This document shows positions 34,796-43,890 of a stretch of DNA of 64,000 nucleotides, piece after piece. The notes under the pieces are model-generated. The model saw only the letters and a list, made by a program, of their open reading frames with translations, ran no database searches and had not been told where the DNA came from. Source of the DNA: Sphingobacteriales bacterium (GTDB lineage Bacteria > Bacteroidota > Bacteroidia > Sphingobacteriales > Sphingobacteriaceae); the NCBI GenBank assembly GCA_025353765.1, contig JANXOD010000035.1, forward strand, positions 1 through 64,000, in the 5' to 3' direction. The position numbers were made by a program, and so were the translations under genes. Positions within the stretch are counted from its first letter, which is position 1. Each line of letters starts with the position of its first letter.

Positions 34796-35677
34796 ATGAA
34801 AAAATTAAACTATCTATTCTTGTTACTCTTCGCATGCGTTCTTTCTTTTAGTGCCCTAGCGCAAGATAAAATTTACAAAAAAGGTGGAGATGTTGTGGAT
34901 GCCAAAGTAACAGAAGTAGGAACCAATGAAGTAAAATACATTATTTATGCTGATCAAAATGGTCCGATCTACTCTTTAGACAAGGGCAAGATTTTAAAGA
35001 TTGTTTATCAAAATGGCCGCACAGAATCTTTTCAAAGTAATTTAAAAGATCCAGAACTGTATGCAGACCAATCTAAGAATGCAATAAAACTTAATTTTTT
35101 AGCTCCTTTATTAGGCTACACTCAAATAAACTTCGAACATAATATGCGACCTGGAAGAAGTTATGAGCTAGCATTAGGTATAATAGGCTTGGGAAAGCGC
35201 CAGGAGCTTGATAATTACTATGGTACTGAAGTTAAATATCGTAATGCTGCCGGAGCCTTTTTGGGTGCAGGTTATAAGTTTTCTAAAATCCCTGATTTTG
35301 TAAATAATACTGAAAAATACAGTCATGTATTACAAGGGCTTTATGCCAAACCAGAAGTAATATTGGGCGTATACGGAGAAGATGAAAGTAATTCTACCTT
35401 TTTCGATCCGCAAACTACCGAGGTAATAACACGTAAAACGGTAGTTTTCGGAGGTTTTTTGGTAAATGGAGGTAAACAATGGGTTTTAGGTGATGCCTTT
35501 CTAATTGACGTTTATGTGGGATTAGGTTATGCATTTGATAATAACAGTAGAGACAGTAATCTTTTGCCTGAGAATCATTTTGCATTGGTCGGTGGTGGAG
35601 ATTCCGGATTGGGATATACCGCAGGTATAAAAATTGGTGTTCTGTTAAACAACAAGAAAAGGACTACACAGGATTAA
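34796..35677 (+). CDS. Secreted or outer-membrane protein of unknown function
   Basis: A 293-residue exported protein with a signal peptide (1-22, YLFLLLFACVLSFSALAQ). Residues 23-80 form a small beta domain (KIYKKGGDVVDAKVTEVGTN, then YSLDKGKILKIVYQNGRTE) that recurs in many Bacteroidota outer-membrane proteins. Residues about 95-293 look like a beta-barrel with alternating hydrophobic strands and Gly/aromatic turns. No catalytic motif. It is preceded by a possible operator and followed by a hairpin. Confidence 0.75.
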   Translation: MKKLNYLFLLLFACVLSFSALAQDKIYKKGGDVVDAKVTEVGTNEVKYIIYADQNGPIYSLDKGKILKIVYQNGRTESFQSNLKDPELYADQSKNAIKLNFLAPLLGYTQINFEHNMRPGRSYELALGIIGLGKRQELDNYYGTEVKYRNAAGAFLGAGYKFSKIPDFVNNTEKYSHVLQGLYAKPEVILGVYGEDESNSTFFDPQTTEVITRKTVVFGGFLVNGGKQWVLGDAFLIDVYVGLGYAFDNNSRDSNLLPENHFALVGGGDSGLGYTAGIKIGVLLNNKKRTTQD

Positions 35678-35684
35678 AGAATCA

Positions 35685-35726
35685 AGAGCAAAGAATAAAG
35701 ATCTATAAATCCTTATTCTTTGCTCT
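35685..35726. terminator. Hairpin between convergent genes (probable terminator)
   Basis: AGAGCAAAGAATAA (35685-35698) and TTATTCTTTGCTCT (35713-35726) are a perfect 14-bp inverted repeat. No T-run follows on either strand, so termination activity is uncertain. Confidence 0.45.
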
Positions 35727-35791
35727 AAAATTAAACCATTTACAGTTTTTGTTAAACATAAATTATCCTGATACTCTTGCTAATCGATACT

Positions 35792-36265
35792 TTATACCAG
35801 ACTAACCTGCCGCTTAATACTCTCTTCCAGAGAAATAAATGTTTCGGTACGCTGAATGCCCTTTATAGCCTGAATCTCTTCATTTAATACATGCCTTAAA
35901 TGATTGGTATCTCGGCAAATGATTTTAGCAAACATGCTGTATGCACCTGTACAATAATGTAGCTCAACAATTTCTTTAACCTGTTTTAAGTTTTCAACGG
36001 CATCTTTATAATGCGACCCCTTTTCAAGGAAGATTCCCAGAAAGGCGCACACGTCATATCCCAGTTTCTGTGGATTAATGAGTAAATGAGATCCTTGTAT
36101 CACGCCTAAATCCTGCATTTTCTTCATTCGTACATGAATAGTACCACCGGATACGATTAGTTTTTTTGCTATTTCAGTGTAGGGAATAGTGGCATCTTCC
36201 ATAAGGATGCAAAGAATCTGAATATCCAGATTATCAAGTTGGGAATTTTGAGTACTATTTTGCAT
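35792..36265 (-). CDS. Lrp/AsnC family transcriptional regulator
   Basis: A 157-residue regulator. The N-terminal winged helix (about 10-60, LDIQILCILMEDATIPYTEI and IVSGGTIHVRMKKMQDLGVI) binds DNA, and the C-terminal RAM domain (about 70-150) forms octamers and binds amino acids. Length and motif order are standard. Lrp proteins respond to amino-acid supply; the targets here cannot be read from the sequence. It lies on the opposite strand to the tRNA-like gene, upstream regions facing each other. Confidence 0.94.
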   Translation of the reverse strand: MQNSTQNSQLDNLDIQILCILMEDATIPYTEIAKKLIVSGGTIHVRMKKMQDLGVIQGSHLLINPQKLGYDVCAFLGIFLEKGSHYKDAVENLKQVKEIVELHYCTGAYSMFAKIICRDTNHLRHVLNEEIQAIKGIQRTETFISLEESIKRQVSLV

Positions 36266-36293
36266 ATCGAATTATGATTATATTAAAATTAAT

Positions 36294-36301
36294 CAAATAT
36301 A
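36294..36301 (-). promoter_or_regulatory. Candidate -7 box for the Lrp/AsnC gene
   Basis: The minus strand reads TATATTTG, a perfect TAnnTTTG match about 29 bp before the ATG at 36265. No -33 TTTG seen. Confidence 0.4.
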
Positions 36302-36341
36302 AATACGATATACATAAAAATTATCTTTTTTGTTTAAAATA

Positions 36342-36373
36342 TTTGCAGTGAATATGTAATTCCTTTACATTTG
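36342..36373 (+). promoter_or_regulatory. Distal promoter of the tRNA-like gene, TTTG-N20-TACATTTG
   Basis: TTTG at 36342-36345 and TACATTTG at 36366-36373, 20 bp apart, both perfect. Transcription would begin about 30 bp before the tRNA-like structure. Confidence 0.6.
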
Positions 36374-36399
36374 TATCAAGCAATTAAGAAATATATTTG
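36370..36399 (+). promoter_or_regulatory. Proximal promoter of the tRNA-like gene, TTTG-N18-TATATTTG
   Basis: TTTG at 36370-36373 (shared with the end of the distal -7 box) and TATATTTG at 36392-36399, 18 bp apart, both perfect. The start would fall about 5 bp before the first base of the acceptor stem. Confidence 0.7.
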
Positions 36400-36408
36400 C
36401 TTACACAC

Positions 36409-36527
36409 TGTAGGGTGGTGAAATTTGGCAGACACACCTCCTTGTCTCGGTGGCGAAGGTTCGGGAAATAGGATGCTTAGGCAGAATACATAACTACTTC
36501 GTGAAGGTTCGACTCCTTCCCCTACAG
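36409..36527 (+). tRNA. Unusual 119-nt class II tRNA-like gene (Leu-like body)
   Basis: The acceptor stem is a perfect 7 bp (TGTAGGG 36409-36415 with CCCTACA 36520-36526; base 73 is G). The T-arm is perfect (GAAGG-TTCGACT-CCTTC, 36503-36519). The D-arm is Leu-like: GTG/CAC stem and a 12-nt loop with GG. The anticodon arm fits worse: CCTCC/GGTGG (36437-36441, 36449-36453) has a T-T mismatch, and its loop TTGTCTC would give anticodon GTC with T at position 37. The variable region is 49 nt (36454-36502), about three times normal, and closes with CGAAG/CTTCG. CCA is not encoded. Two consensus promoters and a terminator flank it, so it is expressed as its own unit. Amino-acid identity is undecided. 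Confidence 0.7.
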
Positions 36528-36564
36528 CAAACCTCATTTTTAATGGGTTTATAATTGGTTAGGT

Positions 36565-36604
36565 TAAACAAGTTTCTGCTCATCAGAAACTTGTTTATTT
36601 TTAT
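36565..36604 (+). terminator. Intrinsic terminator of the tRNA-like gene
   Basis: TAAACAAGTTTCTG (36565-36578) and its exact complement (36584-36597) form a perfect 14-bp stem around CTCAT, followed by a T-rich run. It lies 37 bp after the tRNA-like structure. Confidence 0.85.
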
Positions 36605-36796
36605 AGCTACCATATTTCTGTGTAAAAGCGGCTTTAAATGTAAAATTTTGAATACACAGCAAAATATTTAACTCTAATATTGCTTCTCTTATAAATAAAG
36701 TTGTAATTTAGCACAATATATTTTTTAAAATACGCTCAGTTTGATTTCAATTATTCTTAATACTTTCTCTAACCTAAAAACCAATCTTAAAAAATC

Positions 36797-39700
36797 ATGA
36801 AAAAAATTTTACTGAAAACAATTAAAAACAAATGGCTCCTGGCAATATTGCTGGCAGCTCCTTTGTTATCATTTGCACAGCTTACGGGTGTAAAAGGAAT
36901 AGGTAGTCTTCCAAGTGATAGTTATACTTCAGTTGAATTAGCTATTGCGGCTTTAAACACTCAGGGCGTTGGTGGTGGTGGTGTTACATTCAATATATCT
37001 GCTAACTATGCAAATCTGTCAGAAAGTCCTAGTGCTCCACTTGCTATAACTGCAACAGGAACGAATGCTAATCCTATTAAGTTTGTAAATGCTAGTGGAG
37101 GTACATATACTATTATTGCACCTTCAGGGGGTACAGCTACTCCTACTACTACTACAGCTCAAAACGGTATTTGGAATTTACAGGGATCTGATTTTGTAAC
37201 TATTGATGGATTTACCTTGAAAGATAATAATTCAGGTAATGCAAGTATGGAATATGGTTTTGCTTTATATAAAGCAAGCGCAAGTAATGGTGCTCAAAAT
37301 AACCTCATTCAAAATTGTACGATTACTTTAGATAGAAATAATAATACCGCAGGTACAGCTCCGTTTGCAGATGGTTCTGTAGGTATTGCTGTTGTAAATG
37401 CGTTGGTATCAGCCCCTACAACGGCACTTTCCTCTACAACTTCCCCGGGTGGAAATGCGAATAACGGATTTTACAAAAATACCATACAAAATTGTAATGT
37501 AGGTATTGCTTTAATTGGTTGTACTACTAATGTATCACCATATATTGGATCTGATTCTGGAAATGGAATTGGAAATCCTTCAGTATCAACAAGTGGTAAT
37601 ATTATCCAAAACTTTGGGAATGGTGGAGTTTCATCTCCAGCTGCTGGTATTGTTACCTTGGCACAATACAATTCATATATTGTTAATAATACGATCAATA
37701 ATATTGCAGGCAGTGGTATTGCCCACCATAGTGCCTTATACGGCATTCGTAACAATGCAGCTGCTGGTGCTAGTTTTAATATAGTGCAGAATACTATAAG
37801 CTTGACATCCGGCGCAACGTCTAGTCCTTTGACTGCTATTGAAAATTCGGCAGGTAGCGGAGGCGCTTCTAATTTGATTTCTATTTCTAATAATGTGATT
37901 AAAAATTGCTCCTATTTAACTTCAACTACTGGAAGTTTTACTGGTATTAGTAATACAGCTAACCCCGCAACCGTTGATATGGCAGGTAATAACATATTTA
38001 GCAATGCTATTACTTCCACAAGTAGCGGAGACTTTACAGCTGTTAGTAATACGGGCAGCCCTTCAACTCTTAATATTACGAGTACTAATATATACAGCAA
38101 TACGGCTTCATTAAGCACCGGAGACTTTATGGGTATTAGTAATACAGGCAGTTCTACAGTTGCTAATATAAACGGCAATCAGGTTGGTGTAAGTGCTTCT
38201 GGAAATACTGTAACTTCAACTAGCGGAACTTTTACTGGTATTAGTAATAGCGGTAATCCTACATTTTTTACTATTGGAACTGTTGGGGCAAATAATTCAG
38301 TACTTAATAATACACTTTCAGGAACAGGTTTACTTGTAGGTATTAATGCCGGAGATTCACAAACTCTTTCATTAAATAATAATAATATATCAAATAACGC
38401 AAAAACCGGATCAGGGGGTTTTTATTGTATTATTACAGGAGTATCAGCTGTTAACTGTGCAAATAATACACTTACTAATAATACTTTTTCCAATTCTACA
38501 GGTGGTACTACAGCACTACTTGTGGGATTTGTGAATGCTACATCTCCAACATCAGAAACATACGATAGTAATACTATTAGTGGTTTAACTGTTACAGCAA
38601 GTAGTACTGTCACAGGGAATATCTATGGCATATATGCAAATTCAGCTGTTAATACAGCTACAATAAGCAATAATAAAATTAACGGACTTAATTTTACTAC
38701 AACTGGTACTGGCTCGGCAACTGTAAATGCAATATATCGTCAAGGCGCTAGTGCTACCGTTAATATTTCGAAAAATGAAATACGCAATTTAAGCGCTGAT
38801 GGTGCAGTTGGTTTGGCAGAAGGTATTTCTCTTAATAATGGTACAACCTGGAATATAAGTAATAACTTAATTGGTGATTTGAAATCACCTAGTAGTGGTC
38901 AAGGAGTATTCGGGATACTTATATCAGGTAATTCTACAATTAATGCGTATTATAATACAATTCATCTAAATGCAACTAGCACCGGAGCCAATTTCGGGTC
39001 TGCTGATATTTTAGCTCAAAATACAGCAACATTAAATTTAAGAAATAATATTTTTGTAAATAACAGTACAAATAATGGGACTGGTATAACAGTAGCTTTT
39101 CAAAGGACAGGTGGTGTAGATAAAACAAAATATGCTGCTACCTCTAATACTAACTTGTTTTATGCAGGTACCGGATCAGGCCATTTTATTTTTAATGATG
39201 GCACGAACCAATCCAGTAATTTAGCATCATTCAAAAGTGTGTTTACTACGGGCAACGGAGGCCAAAATCAAGATCAGGCTTCAGTTACAGAAAACCCTCC
39301 TTTTCTAGCTACATCTGGTACAACTAATTTTCTTCATATCAATACGAGTACTCCTACCTTAGTTGAAGGTAACGGACTACCTATTTCTGGTTATGCTGAT
39401 GACTATGATGCTGTTGGCTCAAGGAATGGTTCAACGCCGGATATTGGTGCCGATGAAGGAAACTTTACAGCCATTGATAATAACGGCCCTGTTATTTCAT
39501 ATACTGCGCTTAGTGACTCACCTTCTGGAACAAGTGTGACTCTAACAGCAACTATTAGTGATGCTTCGGGTGTGTCAACTACTACAGGTCCCACTGGTGG
39601 TATGCCTGTTTTGTATTATAAAATTAATAATGCAGCTTCTTATACAGCTGTGCAAGGAGCAAATCCAGCAGGCAATACGTTTACCTTTACATTTAACCCG

Positions 39701-41980
39701 GCAACAAGTGGCGTTACAGGCACTGATCAGGTTAAATATTATGTTGTTGCACAAGATTTAGTTGCTACTCCAAACGTATCTGTATACACCAGTGCAGGTC
39801 AGGATATTGTATCAACCGGATTAAATTCAAATCCACCTATCACAAATAATTATGCCGGTACACCGGATGTATATACGAGTACGGGTACTATGTCGGGATT
39901 GTATACAGTTGGTTCTGGAAAATTTTACCCATCATTAACAGCTGCTGTTACTCAATTAAATCAGAGAAAAATAGTGGGTGCGGTAACCTTTGATCTATAT
40001 GCACCAGCCCAAACAGAAACTTATCCAATTGTAATTAATGCAAATGTAGGAAGTAGTGCAACAAATACAGTCACTATTAAGCCTGCAAGTGCTAATGTTT
40101 TAACGTTTACCAGCACTAACACTACTGCTAGTAGTCTTATCCAATTAAATGGTGTTGATTATGTAACTATTAATGGTTCAAATAGTGGAAGTAATTCACA
40201 AGACTTAACTTTTGTAGGTGGAAATTCGAATACATCAGGCATGATTTGGATTTCAAGCAACGCTGGTAATGCGGCAACTAATAACACCGTTAAAAACTGT
40301 GTTATAACGGGAAAATCTAATATTACAAACTATGGTATAGTTAGCAGCGATAATAGCAGTATTAATGCAATACCAGTGGTGGCAAATAATAATACTACGA
40401 TACAAAATAATCTAATTAGCACGTGTTTATATGGAATATATACTAAAGGAAATGCGACTACTAAAAATACAGGAACGAATATTACACTCAATAGCATGGG
40501 TCAAGGTGCACCTGCTAATGTAAGTAATGGTATTGCTGTATTTAATGAAGATGGTGTACAAATAACTAAAAATGTTATTAAAAATATTGTTAACAGTACT
40601 AATAGTTTCGATAATATAGCCATTAATGCAGGATTTCCTTCAGGAATTGTTACTAACTCAACTGCTGTTAGTGGTTTTGAAGTGATCAATGCGGTTATTA
40701 CCGGTAATACTATTGATAATGTTGTTAATAGTAACAGCTATTCTGCCAGTGGCATTGCATATGCAAGTGTTCCATCAGGTACCAGTACCATAGCTAATAA
40801 TATGATAGCTGGTGTTAACAGTAATGGGACTTCCCCTGATTTTGCTTCTGGAATCTTTTTGGGAGGAACTACTGGTGTTACCGGTGCTGCTGTAAAGGTT
40901 TACTATAATTCGGTAGCTATGGTTGGCGCTCATGGAACTGTAACTGCTCCTAATTTTGCTCTTGCTATTAATGGTAGTGACCCTAACGTAGATGTACGGA
41001 ATAATATATTATATAATACAAGTACAGCTACAAATCAATCTGCAATTTTAAGAAGTACTGCTATCGGGTTAGGTTATGCCGCTCCTTTTGCAAACCTGAC
41101 TCTTAATAATAATATTTATTATGTAACTGCAGGTAATACAGGTTTTGCCGTTGGATCTATAAATAGTTTAACATCTGCTGCTGCAGTACCAAGTCAAACT
41201 CTGGCTGCATGGAAAACTAATTCAGGAAAAGATGCTGTATCTGTAAGTTTTCTTCCAGAGTTTTTTCAAGTTACTCCGGGCTTTCAAGCTAATTTACATT
41301 TAAACCCGGCAGTAAAAGATATTAATTATGCAGGAGCTGCGATAGCAGGTGTTGATTTTGATGACCAGGCTCGTCCGGCATCTTCGCCATATATTGGTGC
41401 CGATGAGGTAACTACACTTGCATTACCATTAGATTTAGTTTCCTTTAGCGGTAAAGCATCAGAACATGCTAATCATTTAGCCTGGAGTACTGCAAATGAA
41501 TCTAATACGTCTCATTTCGATGTAGAGCGTATGGTAAACGGTGTTGATTTTGTGAAGATCAATGTAGTTGCTGCCGCAGGAGATAGCAAAAAAGTGTTAG
41601 ACTATAGCTTTACAGATAATAACTTAGTAAGCAGTGTAAACACCTATTACTACCGTCTTAAAATGGTAGACCAAAATGGTGACTTTACCTACTCTAAGAT
41701 TGTGGATGTAAGCGGAGCCTTAAAAAGCACATTTGATGCTTTTGTTTCTCCAAATCCAAGCAATGGTTCTGTAGCAGTTAGTATACTAAACCCAGATAAA
41801 GAAAATGCAAGTGTTGATGTATTTAATTTATCCGGAAAGAAAGTAGCCAATGTACAGATCACTAACCAGGATGCTTTTTACACACAAACATGTGATTGGA
41901 GTAACTTACCAAAAGGAGTTTATGTGGTTAAAGTAAGTACAGCATCGAATGTTAAAACCATGAAAATGATTATTGAATAA
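36797..41980 (+). CDS. Giant type IX secreted protein with two beta-helix modules
   Basis: A 1727-residue surface or secreted protein. A signal peptide (about 1-28, WLLAILLAAPLLSFAQ) is followed by module 1 (about 30-890), a right-handed parallel beta-helix built of short N/S/T/G-rich turns (repeated SGTFTGISN, TNNTISN forms). An Ig-like domain (about 893-1010, GPVISYTALSDSPSGTSVTL) links to module 2 (about 1040-1595), which starts like module 1 (YTVGSGKFYPSLTAAVTQLN) and, like it, ends in an IGADE motif. A type A sorting domain closes the protein (VSPNPSNGSVAVSILNP, then PKGVYVVKVS). Probably an adhesin or carbohydrate-interacting surface protein; no catalytic residues were identified. Confidence 0.88.
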   Translation: MKKILLKTIKNKWLLAILLAAPLLSFAQLTGVKGIGSLPSDSYTSVELAIAALNTQGVGGGGVTFNISANYANLSESPSAPLAITATGTNANPIKFVNASGGTYTIIAPSGGTATPTTTTAQNGIWNLQGSDFVTIDGFTLKDNNSGNASMEYGFALYKASASNGAQNNLIQNCTITLDRNNNTAGTAPFADGSVGIAVVNALVSAPTTALSSTTSPGGNANNGFYKNTIQNCNVGIALIGCTTNVSPYIGSDSGNGIGNPSVSTSGNIIQNFGNGGVSSPAAGIVTLAQYNSYIVNNTINNIAGSGIAHHSALYGIRNNAAAGASFNIVQNTISLTSGATSSPLTAIENSAGSGGASNLISISNNVIKNCSYLTSTTGSFTGISNTANPATVDMAGNNIFSNAITSTSSGDFTAVSNTGSPSTLNITSTNIYSNTASLSTGDFMGISNTGSSTVANINGNQVGVSASGNTVTSTSGTFTGISNSGNPTFFTIGTVGANNSVLNNTLSGTGLLVGINAGDSQTLSLNNNNISNNAKTGSGGFYCIITGVSAVNCANNTLTNNTFSNSTGGTTALLVGFVNATSPTSETYDSNTISGLTVTASSTVTGNIYGIYANSAVNTATISNNKINGLNFTTTGTGSATVNAIYRQGASATVNISKNEIRNLSADGAVGLAEGISLNNGTTWNISNNLIGDLKSPSSGQGVFGILISGNSTINAYYNTIHLNATSTGANFGSADILAQNTATLNLRNNIFVNNSTNNGTGITVAFQRTGGVDKTKYAATSNTNLFYAGTGSGHFIFNDGTNQSSNLASFKSVFTTGNGGQNQDQASVTENPPFLATSGTTNFLHINTSTPTLVEGNGLPISGYADDYDAVGSRNGSTPDIGADEGNFTAIDNNGPVISYTALSDSPSGTSVTLTATISDASGVSTTTGPTGGMPVLYYKINNAASYTAVQGANPAGNTFTFTFNPATSGVTGTDQVKYYVVAQDLVATPNVSVYTSAGQDIVSTGLNSNPPITNNYAGTPDVYTSTGTMSGLYTVGSGKFYPSLTAAVTQLNQRKIVGAVTFDLYAPAQTETYPIVINANVGSSATNTVTIKPASANVLTFTSTNTTASSLIQLNGVDYVTINGSNSGSNSQDLTFVGGNSNTSGMIWISSNAGNAATNNTVKNCVITGKSNITNYGIVSSDNSSINAIPVVANNNTTIQNNLISTCLYGIYTKGNATTKNTGTNITLNSMGQGAPANVSNGIAVFNEDGVQITKNVIKNIVNSTNSFDNIAINAGFPSGIVTNSTAVSGFEVINAVITGNTIDNVVNSNSYSASGIAYASVPSGTSTIANNMIAGVNSNGTSPDFASGIFLGGTTGVTGAAVKVYYNSVAMVGAHGTVTAPNFALAINGSDPNVDVRNNILYNTSTATNQSAILRSTAIGLGYAAPFANLTLNNNIYYVTAGNTGFAVGSINSLTSAAAVPSQTLAAWKTNSGKDAVSVSFLPEFFQVTPGFQANLHLNPAVKDINYAGAAIAGVDFDDQARPASSPYIGADEVTTLALPLDLVSFSGKASEHANHLAWSTANESNTSHFDVERMVNGVDFVKINVVAAAGDSKKVLDYSFTDNNLVSSVNTYYYRLKMVDQNGDFTYSKIVDVSGALKSTFDAFVSPNPSNGSVAVSILNPDKENASVDVFNLSGKKVANVQITNQDAFYTQTCDWSNLPKGVYVVKVSTASNVKTMKMIIE

Positions 41981-41998
41981 GTTCTTTAATAAAATTCT

Positions 41999-42038
41999 AA
42001 ACAAAAAGGAGCTCCAATTTTGGAGCTCCTTTTTGTTT
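41999..42038. terminator. Strong terminator after the beta-helix gene
   Basis: AAACAAAAAGGAGCTCCA and its exact complement form an 18-bp stem around ATTT, with a T-run inside the right arm. It can act in both directions. Confidence 0.9.
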
Positions 42039-42085
42039 AGAAACTTTCTTTATTTAATAAATAGACCATCGTAGTCTACCGTAAG

Positions 42086-42117
42086 AAAAGACAGAACTAT
42101 TTTCTCTGTCTTTTTTT
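42086..42117 (+). terminator. Second terminator-like hairpin
   Basis: AAAAGACAGA (42086-42095) pairs with TCTGTCTTTT (42105-42114) and more T follow. No gene lies between this and the previous terminator, so it is either a backup or the remains of a lost transcription unit. Confidence 0.6.
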
Positions 42118-42227
42118 AATTATCTATCATACTAGTTTCTGTATTTTGAATTTTACATTCCATTTTTACAGTCTTGCTTTCCATTAGCTTTTAAAATGAG
42201 GGAATAGAAAATGTCTATACGGCAGTG

Positions 42228-42524
42228 ATGAAAGCAGGAGGTACACCCCATAGTGCAAATAACCTGCTTAACAATAAAATTAGGAATATACGTTTTGATC
42301 ATCTGGAAAAGATCTGCATCCTACTAAACTGTACACCTAACGACCTGATGGCCTGGCAAGAAAATGCTCATACCATTTTACACAATAATCATCCCTTAAA
42401 ACAAATGCAGCATAAACCGGAAGAGGATAACCTGTATCATACACTCAGAGGCCTTCCCCTGCAAGAACTAAAACATATAGCCGGTCTTGTGCATAATAGC
42501 GTTAATAATCTTTCGGATGAATAA
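42228..42524 (+). pseudogene. 5'-truncated Cro/C1-type helix-turn-helix regulator
   Basis: From the ATG at 42228 (a GTG is one codon earlier) about 98 residues remain of a small Bacteroidota HTH protein. SANNLLNNKIRNIRFDHLEK followed by ICILLNCTPNDLMAW is the family core. Homology-like sequence continues upstream in frame (NEGIENVYTAV, the usual RGIENPY region) but runs into TAA at 42192-42194, and no start codon is in frame. The first about 12-15 codons are therefore missing or frameshifted. It could still make a shortened protein from the internal start. Confidence 0.6.
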
Positions 42525-42541
42525 GAAAAAAGACAAACCTC

Positions 42542-43813
42542 TTAATGCGGGTTAATCTGTTTTAAACTGAGCGGGATTAAGCGTTTTGTTTTCAGGTAAG
42601 TAACTGCTACTACGGCTAAGGTCATGGTTCCGCCAAATAATACAGAGGGTATGGTTCCCATTAAGCGGGCGGTAACACCAGATTCAAAAGCGCCAATCTC
42701 GTTGGAAGATCCAATAAACATAGAGTTTACAGCAGATACCCGTCCACGCATTTCATCGGGAGTTAATAATTGCAGAATAGTGGAACGGATAATAACACTC
42801 ACACTATCAAAGGCTCCTTCAAAAAATAAGAATATGAGCGAGAGGTAGAAATTTTTGGATAAGCCAAAAGCAATAATAGAAAGCCCGAACCCGGTAACGG
42901 CAAATAGCAAATTACGCCAGGGTTTACCCATAGGAGGATATCTGGTCATCATAAACATGGTGATGACAGCACCAGCTGCCGGAGCGGCACGCATAATGCC
43001 CAAACCTTCTGAGCCTACTTTCAAAATATCGTGTGCAAATACAGGCATTAGAGCCACTGCTCCGCCAAAAAATACAGAAAATAAGTCCAGGCTTAAAGCC
43101 CCTAATAACATACGACTTTTAAAAACAAAACGAATCCCTTCAGAAAGACTGTTATAAATATTTTCCCTGGGAATAAAATGAGGATGATGGTTGTCTACAA
43201 AAAACACAATACAAACCAATGATAAAAGCATAAATACGATAATAGTTACAAAACAAGATGTAACGCCACTAAACCCATATAATAAGCCGCCAACTGCAGG
43301 ACCAATAATAGATGCCGTTTGCCAGCTTCCGCTGTTCCAGGTAGATGAATTAGGGTAATGTTCTTTGGGAATGATCTGGGCCATTAAGGAGAAGGCTGCG
43401 GGCGAATAAAAGCCACGGGCAATACCAATTCCAAATATCATTACATATATCAGGATAATAAGAGATCCTTGAGACGCATAATGTGTTGCCTGAGGCATGG
43501 TGATCAGAAAAAGGATACAAGAACAAAATGTCATAGCCGAGATAATCCAGATGAGCAATTTTTTCTTGTCAGATTTATCGGCCACATATCCGCCATAAAG
43601 TGCGATGGTGATAGACGGAATAGCTTCTGCCAAACCAATAAGCCCCAATGATAAGGGATCTTTGGTAAGCTGGTAAATATGCCAGCCAATTACAACGGCT
43701 TGTATTTGATAGGCAAATGTTAAGAAGAACCGCATTCCGATATAGGAACGAAATTCACGAAATCGTAATGCTATATATGGATCATTCTTAATAACAGGTT
43801 CTAGGTTTTCCAA
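42542..43813 (-). CDS. Major facilitator superfamily exporter (EntS/MFS_3 type)
   Basis: A 423-residue inner-membrane transporter with about twelve hydrophobic helices. The loop between helices 2 and 3 carries GGYVADKSDKKKLLI, the MFS motif A variant of the EntS/YjjL group, and LRFREFRSYIGMRFFLTFAY at the start is typical of the same group. Members export siderophores or drugs; the substrate here is unknown. It stands alone between the HTH remnant and the M28 peptidase gene. Confidence 0.92.
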   Translation of the reverse strand: MENLEPVIKNDPYIALRFREFRSYIGMRFFLTFAYQIQAVVIGWHIYQLTKDPLSLGLIGLAEAIPSITIALYGGYVADKSDKKKLLIWIISAMTFCSCILFLITMPQATHYASQGSLIILIYVMIFGIGIARGFYSPAAFSLMAQIIPKEHYPNSSTWNSGSWQTASIIGPAVGGLLYGFSGVTSCFVTIIVFMLLSLVCIVFFVDNHHPHFIPRENIYNSLSEGIRFVFKSRMLLGALSLDLFSVFFGGAVALMPVFAHDILKVGSEGLGIMRAAPAAGAVITMFMMTRYPPMGKPWRNLLFAVTGFGLSIIAFGLSKNFYLSLIFLFFEGAFDSVSVIIRSTILQLLTPDEMRGRVSAVNSMFIGSSNEIGAFESGVTARLMGTIPSVLFGGTMTLAVVAVTYLKTKRLIPLSLKQINPH

Positions 43814-43890
43814 GTTGATTAGTTTATGTCTTACAGATCATAGTTAATTTCATCACAGGGGTCTATCAACCATAATCTATGATCTATCTC

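Noticed and set aside
36454-36502. Extra tRNA sequence as a group I or II intron
   Set aside because: The insert is only about 30 nt longer than normal, lies in the variable region rather than the anticodon loop, and shows no intron core.
37471-40689. Several open frames on other frames of the beta-helix gene
   Set aside because: They are shadows produced by the repetitive N/S/T/G codons of the true frame.
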